Shown here: in pieces, positions 1 to 10,297 of the stretch
How positions within the stretch are numbered: the first letter of the stretch is position 1
How the letters are laid out: every line of letters starts with the position of its first letter
DNA from: Chara braunii
Lineage: Eukaryota > Streptophyta > Charophyceae > Charales > Characeae
DNA: 34,820 nt
Assembly (NCBI GenBank): GCA_003427395.1
Contig: BFEA01000117.1
Span: forward strand, 889,087-923,906
Direction: 5' to 3'
Program-made: the position numbers and the translations under genes
The notes under the pieces: model-generated
Told to the model about the DNA's origin: nothing
What the model saw: the letters and a program-made list of their open reading frames with translations, nothing else
Database searches by the model: none

Positions 1-86
<86 letters not shown>
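1..86. repeat. (CT)n microsatellite
   Basis: An uninterrupted run of CT dinucleotides starts at the window edge and breaks down into TTTCTCTTTTG after position 86. Its true length is unknown because the window cuts it. Confidence 0.97.
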
Positions 87-93
<7 letters not shown>

Positions 94-639
94 TTGTCTC
101 CCTCTATCCCTGCCTGGGTGTTTGTCTGATTGATGACGCCGGCGATGAAAATATGTAAATACACGTATGTAAGGGCGAACTCCGTTCCTGGGAAGGTATG
201 ACAGGAAAACGACGATAGCCGTGAGGACCGAATACTAGGCGATCAGCACGTAGACACTTGCTAGCGGGTAGCGTGTCCATCTCTCTGCTTCGGCCACCCG
301 TGGTATCGGAAAGACATTCTCCTTTGCTCTCGACTCCTCGACTCTAGGCAAAGCGCATTAACTTCGCTTCCCTGCCATTTACTCTCTCGCTGTTTGCTGG
401 AATCCGGTTCCACGTTAACTTCTCCTCTAATTCACCGCTAGAATAAGGAATACCCACTGCAAGGATATCTTATAGGAGGGCTCCGCGCCGCACAATTGTC
501 GAGCCGGAGGACTGAACAGACACCTCCACCGAATGGCCGATATACAAGAGCCGATGATAACACGAGTACCAGCTCCTCCAGGTCTCACGAAGCGAACGAA
601 GCAAACCGACATAGATTTATCTCCCCCTTAGAAACAATC
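87..639. other. Unassigned sequence before minisatellite
   Basis: Mixed-composition sequence with no recognisable gene, RNA or transposon end. The open frame on + that begins at 496 runs straight into the tandem repeat at 640. Only its first ~50 codons are non-repetitive and they match no family I know. Confidence 0.5.
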
Positions 640-786
640 GTGTCCGGCACTGAAAGAATCGTGTCCGACACTGAAAGAATCGTGTGCGACACTGAAAGAC
701 TCGTGTGCGACACTGAAAGACTCGCGTGCGACACTGAAAGACTCGCGTGCGACACTGAAAGACCCGTGTGCGACAGAGAAAGCATC
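640..786 (+). repeat. 21-bp tandem repeat, seven units
   Basis: Seven head-to-tail 21-bp units start at 640, 661, 682, 703, 724, 745 and 766. They share the core GACACTGAAAGA and differ at one to a few positions each. Because 21 is a multiple of three, the + frame stays open and reads as heptapeptides of the type DTERLVC (open frame 496-858). The minus frame reads as repeated SLSVSHA-type peptides. Both frames being open is expected of any in-register repeat and is not evidence of coding. The unit drifts from GTGTCC to GTGTGC to GCGTGC along the array, as expected from stepwise local duplication. Confidence 0.93.
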
Positions 787-1890
787 ATCTACGACATAGA
801 ATCAAAGTCCGGCATAGAAAGCATCATCATGGCCGGCATAGAATCGTGCCCAGCATAGATAGTATCATGGCCGGCATAGAATCGTCTCAGCCATACTACC
901 ATAGGACGTATCATGGCCGCGGCATAGAATCGTGTCCAGTATACCGTATCATGGCTGCGGAATAGAATCATGGCTGCGGCATAGAATCATGGCTGCGGCA
1001 TAGAATCGTGTCCACCGTAGGAAGTATCATGGCCGGGACAGAATCGTGTCCGGCATAGCAAGTATCGTGGACAGCCGACATAGAATCCTGTCCAGTATAG
1101 AAAGTTTCCCGGCCGGCATAGAATCGTGTCCGTCCGGCATACAAAGTATAATCATAGACTGCATAGAATTGTGGATGAAATCGGTCGAGTGGTTTCGGTG
1201 TACGGCATATTACAGTAAGTATCATGGACAGCAGAGAATCGTGTTCGGAGTCGAAGAATCGTGTTCGGAGTCGAAGAATCGGGTTCGGAGTAGAAGAATC
1301 GTGTTCGGCAGAGAATCGTCATCAGACAAAGCACCCAGCGCGCAAACCCCACCGTCAAGAGAAGGTAACCGTTCAATGTAGCGACGAAAGATAGGTTAAG
1401 TAGGGCATCGAATCATCGGGAGCATTGCCGTTCTCCGGCGCGTAGTATTGCATATACCTAGCACTGCCAACGGTGCGCACAGCGTTGCGTCGCACCTATA
1501 GCTGGCAACGTCAACGACCAGAGCTCAGCCATAGCCGTAAGAGCATCAAGCGCCATGATTGCACCGTACCGTACGTAGCGGTAGCCTTGTCAAGCGCAAT
1601 AGCATGCGTCAATGCACTCCATAGCAGCAAAGGCTCCTCGGAATAGCACCTTCAACCAGCGTAACGTAGCATTGTGCTGAGCACGGTCAGCCGGCATAAC
1701 ATTGTACGTATCGTACGACTATTGTGTGCAGCAGGCGCAAGCCGGCATAGCACTGCACATACATAGCACCATTCATAGGACCATCGTACGTCAATAGCAA
1801 GCGCACCCGCCATAGCTCCCGAAGTACTGGCCGTTTGATCGACAGAGCTTCGCGAATGCCGGCCACTGGATCGGCATAGCGTCGTGACAA
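787..1890 (+). repeat. Degenerate minisatellite (CGGCATAGAATCGTG family)
   Basis: The 21-bp array grades into looser units containing CGGCATAGAATCGTG and GTATCATGGCC, spaced about 20-30 bp up to ~1,230. At 1,241-1,300 there are three 20-bp units of the type GTGTTCGGAGTCGAAGAATC. Further right the word CGGCATA recurs at about 1,691, 1,742 and 1,872, more widely spaced and more mutated. This looks like one ageing repeat field of more than 1 kb. Short open frames in it on both strands are by-products. Confidence 0.75.
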
Positions 1891-2026
1891 TTAGAGTCGT
1901 GAATGTGGAGGTCACCTTTGACCACCCCATCATCCAGCACATGTAGACCAGGGCAGCGATGAACGAAGGTCGTCGACCACGTTACGACACACAAGACTTC
2001 ATTGCGCCAAAGAAAACGAAAATGCT
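1891..2026. other. Short unassigned spacer
   Basis: Ordinary mixed sequence between the minisatellite and a G tract. No feature recognised. Confidence 0.4.
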
Positions 2027-2065
2027 GGGGGGGTGGGGGGGAGGGGGGGGAGCGGGGGAGGGGGA
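2027..2065 (+). other. G-run cluster, possible G-quadruplex
   Basis: Five runs of five or more G residues are separated by one to three bases on the + strand (GGGGGGGTGGGGGGGAGG and onward). This fits the usual pattern for an intramolecular G-quadruplex. Whether it folds, or acts on anything nearby, is not shown. Confidence 0.6.
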
Positions 2066-2806
2066 GAAGAGGTAGAAGGAAGAGTATCAAAGTTCCAAAT
2101 GCAGGCATGAACAAACCCGAAATCGACAATCAATAGGAGGAAGAGAAGAACAAAGAAGAAATCGACAAAAGGCATCAACTTCTGAAATTGACTGCTGCTC
2201 GCGGTGAAGGTCCGTTACAGTGGACAGAAGGCAAAGACAGGGTACCTCTCATCCAGCGGAATGCGCAAGGGGAGAGAGAGGAGAACACCCACTGGCCCAG
2301 GAAGGACGGAAAAGGCGGGAAACGCGAGGGGGCGGAAAGAGAGGGGACGAGGGCGCAGCGTGGCGGGGGGCGGGGAGACGAAGGGGGATTACAAATTGAA
2401 GGAGAGAGAGACAGAGAGGGCGGTGGCAACAACAGCACGAGAAGAAAGAGACGAAGAACACGTGGGGAACGAGAAGGAGGTGGAGGAGAAGGTTGAGGTG
2501 AAGCAGGAGCAGCAGAAGGAGAGGGAGAAGAAGAAGAAGAAGAAAGGTTATTTTCGTAAATCATCAATCCCCAACTGGACTGGACGGGGAAGCGGACGAG
2601 GATACGGAATAGGGAGTACGGTGTGTCCTCACCTCTCGGCCTTGCAATGTAATCATTCAGATTCAAGTCACCGACTGGCACACTCCAGAAAAGCTGAAGA
2701 CGGAGGATTCGATCGCTCGTCCACGCGACGGGCCAATCCGTTCGTCCTTTCCCGCGCTCTTCAGCCAAGAGCTGTGGCAAAGCTAGTTCGCCATACCTCT
2801 ACCTCT
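2066..2806 (+). other. Purine-rich strand segment
   Basis: From about 2,110, and most strongly 2,307-2,546, the + strand is dominated by GA/GGA/GAAG runs ending in (AAG)n near 2,525-2,545. Overlapping open frames on both strands (2,175-2,812) are rich in R, E, G and K on + and in S, P and L on -. That is what purine/pyrimidine bias yields by itself. From 2,550 to 2,806 composition is normal and nothing is recognised. Confidence 0.6.
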
Positions 2807-2898
2807 CGCTAAACGCCCCTCCCCGTCCTCTTCGTCTTTCTCTCTCCCCCGTTCGCTGTCTTCGTCTTTGAGCGGCAGTTAACGATCTGGCCCCCCTC

Positions 2899-2944
<46 letters not shown>

Positions 2945-3260
2945 CCTTCCACAGACTCCACACCTCCCTCCGCCTTCTCGCCCCCCTTGGTCTCGGATTC
3001 CCACCCGACCGGCCTACCACAGTTGCCAGTGCCGATTCGGGGTTGCTGCTTACCTGCTCCAGACCCGCTCCGACTGAGTCCGGGCTGCGGGCGTTCCCCT
3101 CGCACCCCCCTTTGCTCCGGCGGGTGGGCGCCCTCGCGCCCTCGCACCCGCGCCCCCCCGCCCTACCCCCACCCCCAACCCCTCCCACCTCCAACTGCTC
3201 TTTCTCCTCTCCCTCCTGCCGCGTGCCAGCGTGTGTTCCCGCGCGAAAACGCCAGACTGT
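2807..3260 (+). other. Pyrimidine-rich strand segment with (CT)n
   Basis: Strand bias flips relative to the preceding segment: the + strand becomes C/T-rich, with a (CT)n run at about 2,910-2,941 and CCCCCACCC-type stretches near 3,100-3,190. The open frames here are proline/serine-rich on + and arginine/glycine-rich on -, and are best taken as compositional. Confidence 0.6.
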
Positions 3261-3424
3261 CTTTATTGAACAACACTGAAAATGATGAACACACCTCGAT
3301 TACCAGAGAGCCGATGCCCTGGCGCTTCGACTGGCGGGCGCCAGCGGCCAGGGCAAGGTCCCAGTTACCCCCATCCTTCGCTCCTGGCCGTCGATCTCCC
3401 TGATCTTCTGTCCCAAAGGATGAA

Positions 3425-3525
3425 TCCTCCCCCGTCAGTGGGACCTCCCTCCCCCGCCCTGTCCCTCCCTGCCCCTCCCCCCCCCCCGCCCCTCCCCGCC
3501 CCTCCCCTCCCCGCCCTGCGTCGTG
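3425..3525 (+). other. C-rich tract (possible i-motif / G4 on minus strand)
   Basis: Dense runs of four to twelve C residues (for example around 3,475-3,490) alternate with single T or G. The minus strand is therefore a strong G-quadruplex candidate. It ends just before the primer-binding-site look-alike at 3,560. Confidence 0.55.
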
Positions 3526-3550
3526 GGCTATGGCGGGTATGTTCAGCACA

Positions 3551-3574
3551 TTACATTAGTGGCGCCCAACGCGG
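3551..3574 (+). other. Primer-binding-site look-alike (tRNA-Lys type)
   Basis: TTACATTAG is followed by TGGCGCCCAACGCGG. The first 12 bases, TGGCGCCCAACG, match the complement of the tRNA-Lys 3' end used as primer by several LTR retroelements (known consensus TGGCGCCCAACGTGGGGC). The CA just upstream (3,554-3,555) and a 4-base gap before TGG fit a 5' LTR/PBS junction. No gag, protease, integrase or matching second LTR was found. It is at most a relic or a non-autonomous element, and may be chance. Confidence 0.3.
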
Positions 3575-4479
3575 TCCCCTTTCAAACAAAACTGCGTTTT
3601 CTTTTCTTTTTTTTTTTGTGAAAAAAACTGCGTTTTCGCAGTTCCGTCCGCCTTTTTTTTCCCCCGTTCCGAATGACCCGCGCGTACCGTCCCCGCCTGT
3701 CCCCAACAGTCCCCGATTTGACCTTTCGGTCCCGCCCACGGCATTCCGCTTTTCCTTTCTTCCTTGGTTTTGCGCGGGGACGTCGCAGCACTGCTATGCT
3801 ACGCTAGGACCGCGCACACGACAGACAGAACAGAAAAGAAAAAACAGTCCTGAGCGCATCTTCACACAGATAGTGGCTGTGTACATCCACCACTATGAAT
3901 AGTCGCGCATGTATCTTTCCGCCCCCGATGTCAAGATGCGCTTCTCTTTTTTATTTTCTTTCATGTCCAGTCTGTGCTGCGAGGCGCCCAATTCCTTTCC
4001 TTTTGTTTTTTCTTTTTGTTCTTTTATTACCTGTCGAATCTGCGTCCTAAGCCGTCCGACGACAACGCCCGGCGGCACTTCAAGAAAAACGAGAGAACAA
4101 AAAAAAAAAAGGAGAAAACGTCTGGCACTTTTTCTTTTTTTGTGGGACCGTGCGGCACTTCAATCTGCGCCCTTTCAACAAGGCGAGGCCAGGGCGGAGC
4201 AGGGCGATGACGAAAGGAAGGGCTCTCAGCCATAGGCCTAGATTCACAAGCGCGACTGACGAGATATTGACCGTACATATCTGTAGATCGAAGGTCAGCA
4301 TCTCCTCGTCCCTGCCAGCGGAATCTCGGCCGTACTGGAGATTTTCAAATTTGGAAGGGGCTGTATAACTGGGAAAGTCCCAGTCCCAGTCAGGGAACGC
4401 CCTCAAACGATCGGGACCCAGGATTCGGTTTGGCGCTTTCCTCGGCAAGGAGAGGGCGGGCGTGACGGAACTTCCTGTT
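3575..4479. other. Unassigned T-rich/A-rich tracts
   Basis: This stretch contains repeated GAAAAAAACTGCGTTTTC-type blocks (about 3,587-3,640), several T or A runs and otherwise mixed sequence. No convincing coding exon is seen. Open frames on both strands overlap and begin or end in homopolymers. Confidence 0.4.
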
Positions 4480-4502
4480 CCAATTGCCCTTTTTTATAAA
4501 AG
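4480..4502 (+). promoter_or_regulatory. Candidate core promoter (CCAAT + TATA box)
   Basis: CCAAT at 4,480-4,484 lies directly before a T run and TATAAAAG at 4,495-4,502. The region upstream contains GGGCGGGCGTGACG, a GC/TGACG-type element. A start site would be expected about 25-35 bp downstream, near 4,525-4,535. The motif set is good, but no coding gene is identified downstream, so function is unproven. Confidence 0.35.
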
Positions 4503-4524
4503 CGCGACGACCTTGTGGTGCACC

Positions 4525-4883
4525 CACTGAGTTTTCTCAATTATTTTTATTTATTTCCTTCTGTTCATTTTTCAGAAGGAAAGAGGGGGATAGCCCCTAA
4601 CTTCGTCGCTGAGGGCTTGAGCTCCTTACCTCTGTGATCGAGACAGGTGCATACCCTACAGTCACAGGTAAGGTCAAACAGGGCATCTCTGAACAGGCCA
4701 CTGACTGACTCGTGCCATATTTAACAGGTGTTACGAATGACGCCTTTTCTTTCCTTATTGGGCCAACCTCGTAGGAGAACCGACCTGCCACAAAAGCAAA
4801 AGGCAAACGGAACAAGAAAAGCCAGTTCACTTTCTCTTTTCGTCTCGAAAAAGGGGTTTAGACCCTCACGTCAAGGATTTTGA
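4525..4883 (+). other. Candidate noncoding exons and short ORF after TATA box
   Basis: A pyrimidine-rich stretch ending TTTTTCAG at 4,575 looks like a 3' splice site. CACAG/GTAAGGT at 4,667/4,668 is a near-ideal 5' splice site. ATTTAACAG at 4,727 could close a 60-bp intron after CTGAC branch-point-like words. The implied exon 4,576-4,667 has stops in all three forward frames, so it would be untranslated leader or noncoding RNA. The first ATG afterwards (4,737) opens a 48-residue basic peptide ending at 4,883, resembling nothing known. Purely sequence-based inference; RNA data would decide. Confidence 0.25.
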
Positions 4884-5458
4884 GGATTGGAACAGTTGTA
4901 AACCGGCGCAATATCAGGCAACCAAAAATAACCGAATGCTGGTATGAGCTGTTAAGTCGAAATAGGCCTGAACCCTCCGAGTGAACGAAGACATTTGGGT
5001 CAGGGCGAAGTCCCACTGGTGGGATGCTATGCTTGGAATGGATGAAGCTGACAGGTGTGGTCCTGTTCCTGCGTCAGTGTTGGGCTTAGGGGCAGCGCTC
5101 ACAGATGTGGCTATGGGTCTTGTTCCACACTGCTGGCAGAAAACTAGAATTCTAGGGCTATCCCTAATTGTGTACTAATTAGGGTGACCCTAATCCATTT
5201 CCTGTTTTTTTTCCCTTCTCCCAACCCTGGAAAATGCCCTAGAATTGGCTGGCCTGGCTATGCTACTACTCAATCCTCCACTCCTGGCCATCACTTTCTT
5301 TTGACGTAATTGTTCGTATTCTAGGACGGCCCAGGATCGTATTTCCTCAAACCACCACCACATCCGAGACTCTTTTGAACAAGGTCGGAATCCCCCTTTG
5401 CACCAAGCTTTGCCGAAGAGCCAAAGCGGCGTATTTGTTTTCATTTTGGCTTGCCCTG
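4884..5458. other. Unassigned sequence with small palindrome
   Basis: No gene recognised. An 8-bp inverted repeat, CCCTAATT/AATTAGGG (5,162-5,169 and 5,177-5,184), is the only clear structure. The 65-codon frame beginning 4,981 is not recognisable. Confidence 0.35.
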
Positions 5459-5860
5459 CCAGCCATTTTGGTCTGGTCATCGCGAGTCTCCAAATATTTG
5501 GGAAATTGGGAGTAAGCCACTCAGTATTATCAAGTTGTGCGGGGCCATGTACTGGTCATTTAAACTACCCGTATACTCGGGCCTGGAGGTGCAGCACTGC
5601 ACACCATGCTTTTCTGAACCGCGAGAGGTGCACTTTTTTTCTTTTCTGCATGGTGCCACCAGCCTTTGTGGTCTGGTAGGCCCGAGGCACAATTGTTTTG
5701 CAGTAGGTGACAAACAAATCTCCACAAGATTGGGGTCATGTACTGGCGGTTTGAGGCACACTGGACACAGGGGTATGGTCGATTTCAAGTTGTGTGCCGA
5801 TCTCCAGCAGAGATTTACAGTAGGGCCATCGATCGCAAAGGATCGATAGTTGGGGGGCTG
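5459..5860 (+). repeat. Old ~195-bp tandem duplication
   Basis: Two blocks recur in the same order. CCAGCC..TTGGTCTGGT is at 5,459 and 5,659 (200 bp apart). CATGTACTGG followed by a TTTRA-like stretch is at 5,546 and 5,737 (191 bp apart). The rest is strongly diverged. The 129- and 132-residue open frames on opposite strands here overlap each other almost completely and match no known protein. Confidence 0.45.
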
Positions 5861-8315
5861 CAGCAAGGGGTGTAACGCTCAACCTCACATCCTACACTGC
5901 TTTCTTGTCAGAGCAGCTAAAGTGTGGAAAAGGGCCTCAAAAGCGGCAATGAGGGTGTACCAAGGATTTTTGGAAAATCGAGTATGGAGTTCCATGACAG
6001 AACTGGAATCTCCCGTGCAGTCTCAAATACACAGCAATGACTAAGGCGGGAAAAGACGAAAAGAACCCAGATCAACGACTACCTAATCCAAAAAATATTT
6101 ATGAACTTGATCGTGAGGAACGCACTGTCTCTTTATTGGGTTAAAGGGAGTGGGAACGCACCTGGGATCTCGATTTTGCACAAGGGTTCAGTGTCATTCC
6201 TTGCAGAGCTCAAAATCCAAGTCAAAGGGTCACAGTCTCATTGCTTTCTCTTTAAATTCCTTCTCGTCACGTGTCCAATAGTTGAGCCCTCAAACTCTGA
6301 ACCGTTTCGTACAGATGCAATCACTGCATAAAGTGCGAGGCCAATGGGGCGCAAATGACAATCAGCTCGTAAAAGAGAAGCAAATCCACAACATAAAACC
6401 CGAGTTGAGGAACTTGGAACATAGTGTCTTTAACCGAAAATGGTAAGGGTAACCGGTTTTGGTTATGACTTCGTGTACGTCCCACTCGCAGACACGTGTG
6501 TTGTCCTTGTTATATGGGAAAGGTCATGAGCGGGGACGTTAGAGAATTAGACGCCCAATGGTTCCGTTGGTTCAATCCACATGATCGTCCACATCGATAC
6601 ACATGTATGTATTGTTCACAAAACACCTTGAATGATATCAAACCCCATTAACTCGAGAATCGTCCTGGCAAAAAGAAATCCGACTATACCACATGATTTG
6701 CATGCCCAATGTTTCTCTACGGAGGGAAGATTACCCAAGAACTAATGAATGAGTTCAAAACTAAGTTCTCCAAGAAGATAATCACTAGCCCTACAAAAAG
6801 ACAAAATGATTTTCGAGGGGCGATAACATAAACGACCACTTCATCCAGCCATTCACAACAAGCTAAACTAACATTTAATCTTAAATGGTTAATAATATCG
6901 AAACGAAGAACAACGTATTCAGTGTGCCAACATCCCAAAGGGCAACGTACTCTTAAAGCGAAAATAAAAACAAATATATTCACAAGTTTAGCAACTTTAA
7001 GGGGATACCCATTTAAAAAAACTTCGAACGTGAGCAAGTATCACTCTTGCTCGCAGATAGGTCATACTCGTAACTATGCAAGGAAATACTGATTCATTCC
7101 AAAAGTAGGGAACGAGAATGGCAAAGAGACATTAAGCGATTGGAGTGCTTCGTCTCCTTAATCCGCGGGAACGCAGTTAATCTGCTAGTTACGATCACTC
7201 CTACAAGTTAAATATTGTAACGGGACAGTTACCAGCCCCCTGATGCATACCACGAAGGAAGTCCATCAAAAGATATCTTAACCAAACAAAATAAAAAATA
7301 AACAAAAATCATTAATTCAACCATCATTCATATGCTCAAACATTCGTTTAAACTGCAAAGAAGCAAGACACATCATCACTCAATGACGAGGAACAACAAT
7401 ATTTATATGACTAAACATTGTCAATTTCCTCAACATTCGTGCTTTGAAGGTCCATGCCCCGCGCAATCCTAAGGCAGGGCGAAAGGAGGGACACAAAGAG
7501 ACTTTCACAAGATCACGCGCATTCCTTCATCGTGAAGTAGATACAAAATCACTATTTACTCATACATACATCCAAACTTGAGCGAGGAAGGAAATTTACA
7601 TTCATTTGACTAAGAAAGGAAACATGCAGCTCGCTATGTTACTTCACTTAAAATACAAGATGAGAAATGATAGGAAAAAGAAATGAAACCTTTCATTCTC
7701 AAGCTATGACGCCAGGCCAACCAACCAAACATCAGCACACCTTACCTTGCTCGAGCACTGTCGATCCCGGTTGCCACGTGCCCCACGCTAAACCCCGACG
7801 ATCGTCACCCCGTCTACTCAACTGCTACGAGAATTCGTCTAGATCTTGCAGTCTGTCTCATCGATATAGCACGCAATCCCGCAAAGTTGCAGTCGACTCG
7901 TCAGGACTAACCGTCACCTCTTCTAGCTACTACTCCAATAGAGTTAGTAAATGTATTGTGACGTTGATCGTATCGATCTCACAGGGGGACCGTCCCGGCC
8001 ACGTCACGCGAGATTTTGGCAGTCGAGACGAAAGGTGTTAAAAGAGCGGTGCTGCTTCGGCCCAGTGCGCCAACCATACCTCTCACGAACCCCTAGGAGA
8101 GGATAGGGTCATGCGAGCAACTTACCTCTTTCGAAGGTGCAAGGGAGTATCGCCTTGCGTGAAAAATAAATAAATAACTCTGGGAGCGTGCGCTCATATG
8201 ATAAATAAAAGTAAGTTGTCTGTATATATATATAATTGCAGTTTAGCATATTAGCAGACTATGGGTTTTCCTTATTAAAATCATTTCTCATCTCGTATGC
8301 AAGGTCGTCGAACAC

Positions 8316-8318
<3 letters not shown>
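5861..8318. other. Gene-poor stretch, nothing identified
   Basis: Composition falls from balanced to moderately AT-rich. I see no RNA gene, transposon end or recognisable protein. The longest open frames are 106 codons on - (6,717-7,037) and 124 codons on + (7,667-8,041). The latter is Ser/Arg/Thr-rich and locally less AT-rich than its surroundings, so an exon cannot be excluded, but nothing in it is diagnostic. Confidence 0.35.

Positions 8319-8360
<42 letters not shown>
8319..8360. repeat. (AT)n microsatellite
   Basis: About 21 uninterrupted AT dinucleotides. Its translation gives the (YI)n peptide in a minus-strand frame, which is an artefact. Confidence 0.97.
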
Positions 8361-8362
<2 letters not shown>

Positions 8363-9003
8363 CACCTGATTGTATAAGCATCGTGTGTGAATAAAAATTG
8401 ACAATTGTGTGCGCAGACATTTAGTAATTTCAGTGTTGACGCGTGTTTTTTCCATATCGCAACCTTTAGCGTGATATAGGCACAACCCTTAGGTTGCGTA
8501 AATCAAAATCATCCTTTGTGCGCGTGCATATACACGTAACTATCCTTTTGCGAAGACTACATACATAACCCGACTTAAACGATATAAATGTGCTCGTGCG
8601 AAAGAGCAAGACACTAAATCAAGAATCCATACGCAAGCATACGATCCAATACTATGACGGTGCTTTATGCATCTTATAAGTGCACAACCCTTCGTGGATT
8701 TCAAAGTTGTCAGCAAAATACAAGTGTTGAACCAAAAATGTCTCAAATGTTTTTTTTTTTTTTTACGGCTGTGAAATGTTAGATGTCCTTTCAAACACTA
8801 CTGTAGCCTAATCCTTTTAGGTGGTCGTAGCTTTCAGCGATAGTGTCCTTGACGTATGTTAAGGGGTCTGACTTTCACAGTTGCCATAAACTTTAATGTC
8901 CGACGATAAAACTTAACAAGCAGACTTGAGAGGTTTCTCTCAACCCAACTCACTCAATCCTCTCGGATGGTTAATCAAGTCGTTCTAGTAAACAAAGTAC
9001 AAA
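8361..9003. other. Unassigned AT-rich sequence
   Basis: A 14-base T run lies at about 8,751-8,764. Otherwise no feature is recognised. Confidence 0.35.
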
Positions 9004-9296
9004 ACTCACATTTCGTAAAAACTGACATTTTTTTCTAAATTCACGAAATTGAGCGTACAAAAAAATAACATTTTTCAATGTTTTTTTGTCCCCATGACAT
9101 CGGATGATCAGATCATCGGGTGTCATGGCGACTCCCAATGATCTGACCATCAAATGTATGTTAATGGTACTTTACATTACGGTACATCCGATGCAAAAAG
9201 TGAGATAACCACTTTTTCACCCGATTAGCAATGAAATTTTGACTAAGTTCACTTTCGTGAATTTATTAAAAAATGTCAGTTTTAACGAAATGTCAG
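9004..9296. mobile_element. MITE-like inverted-repeat element
   Basis: The left arm (about 9,004-9,053) reads ACTCACATTTCG, TAAAAACTGACATTT and AAATTCACGAAATTGA. The right arm (about 9,246-9,296) reads as the reverse complement of the same blocks in order: TTTCGTGAATTTA, AAAAATGTCAGTTTTA and ACGAAATGTCAGTT. The arms are roughly 45-50 bp with a few mismatches. The interior has no coding capacity but holds a 17-bp near-perfect hairpin at 9,093-9,127 (CATGACATCGGATGATC against GATCATCGGGTGTCATG) and a small hairpin near 9,196-9,221. Size, long imperfect terminal inverted repeats and lack of coding fit a miniature inverted-repeat element. No clear target duplication was found, so the superfamily is unassigned. 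Confidence 0.65.
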
Positions 9297-10297
9297 TTAT
9301 AACCATAGTGCGTCATTAAACACGACGCGATAACTCTCATAATCACAATGTGACTTCCTTCCAATATGCAAGTGACCGCAAACAAAGTCAAATATTGGAT
9401 CCAAATTTCAAATACACTTGCAGTCGCACAAAAGTTCAATATCGACAGACCACAACTTAAAGTCAACTTTTACCGCTCGTTGTACTCACACCCCTTCCCT
9501 TATTCACACAGACCCCAACCTGTGTTCAACCTTTCCAAAAAGAAAGCAATCGTTTATTTTTTTATGACAATTTAAATAAAGTCTGAGTAAAAACTATATG
9601 AAAGAAATCAACCCACAAGGCCTAAAGTCTTATGATGAGTCATGAGAGTGGATCAAAGTTAAGTCGCAAACCTACCTGTTATCAAATGATAACAGAAGTC
9701 GTCGATCGTTAAAAGATCAAACTGAAACTAGTCAAACCTTGAATCGAATCAAATAGAAAGGATCTGCAACATAACACAGACCACTACCAAAAGTTTCACT
9801 AAAGCGTATGGAGGATAAACCACATATCACAACTTACCCTAACCCTTATTAAACTAAACCTTAACCCATCTCTGGTGAGCACCAGAAATTAATAAAAATT
9901 CTGGCAGCATCTCCCTCAGATAGGGTGAATTGCTCAAATTTGTATAACAAAAAATAATATGATTCCTCAAATTTAAAACAATTCGGCATTTATCTAATTT
10001 TGAGCTTTAGCAAAACTTTTGGTAGCACTTCCCCTAAAGAAGTAAGCTCCCAAGTAAGTCAGCTATGAAGTTCGACTTTGTAAAGATAAAATTTGTCCAA
10101 CTCCTTTTGCTCCATTACATGACCGGCGTCTATAGCAACTACCTATCGAAAGTCAACTCAAACCAAACTCACAAACAAGCGAATACAACCAATGTACGTA
10201 CTCTCACAAAGTCTTCAAAGTTATTTTAACATACTAGTCCGCTGATCCCTAAGATGACTAACCATTTATCACAATCTCACATATGACATAGAGTTAG
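9297..10297. other. Unassigned AT-rich sequence
   Basis: No gene recognised. ACCCTAACCCTTA near 9,837-9,850 recalls plant telomere repeats but is too short and degenerate to call. Confidence 0.35.

Noticed and set aside
2175-3549. Long overlapping open frames on both strands
   Set aside because: Purine/pyrimidine bias removes stop codons in several frames at once; translations are low complexity.
4574-4590. Polypurine tract of an LTR element (AGAAGGAAAGAGGGGGA)
   Set aside because: No LTR start (TG) follows and no sequence after it matches that before the primer-site look-alike at 3,560.
9837-9850. Telomere repeat
   Set aside because: Only one or two degenerate CCCTAAA-like units.
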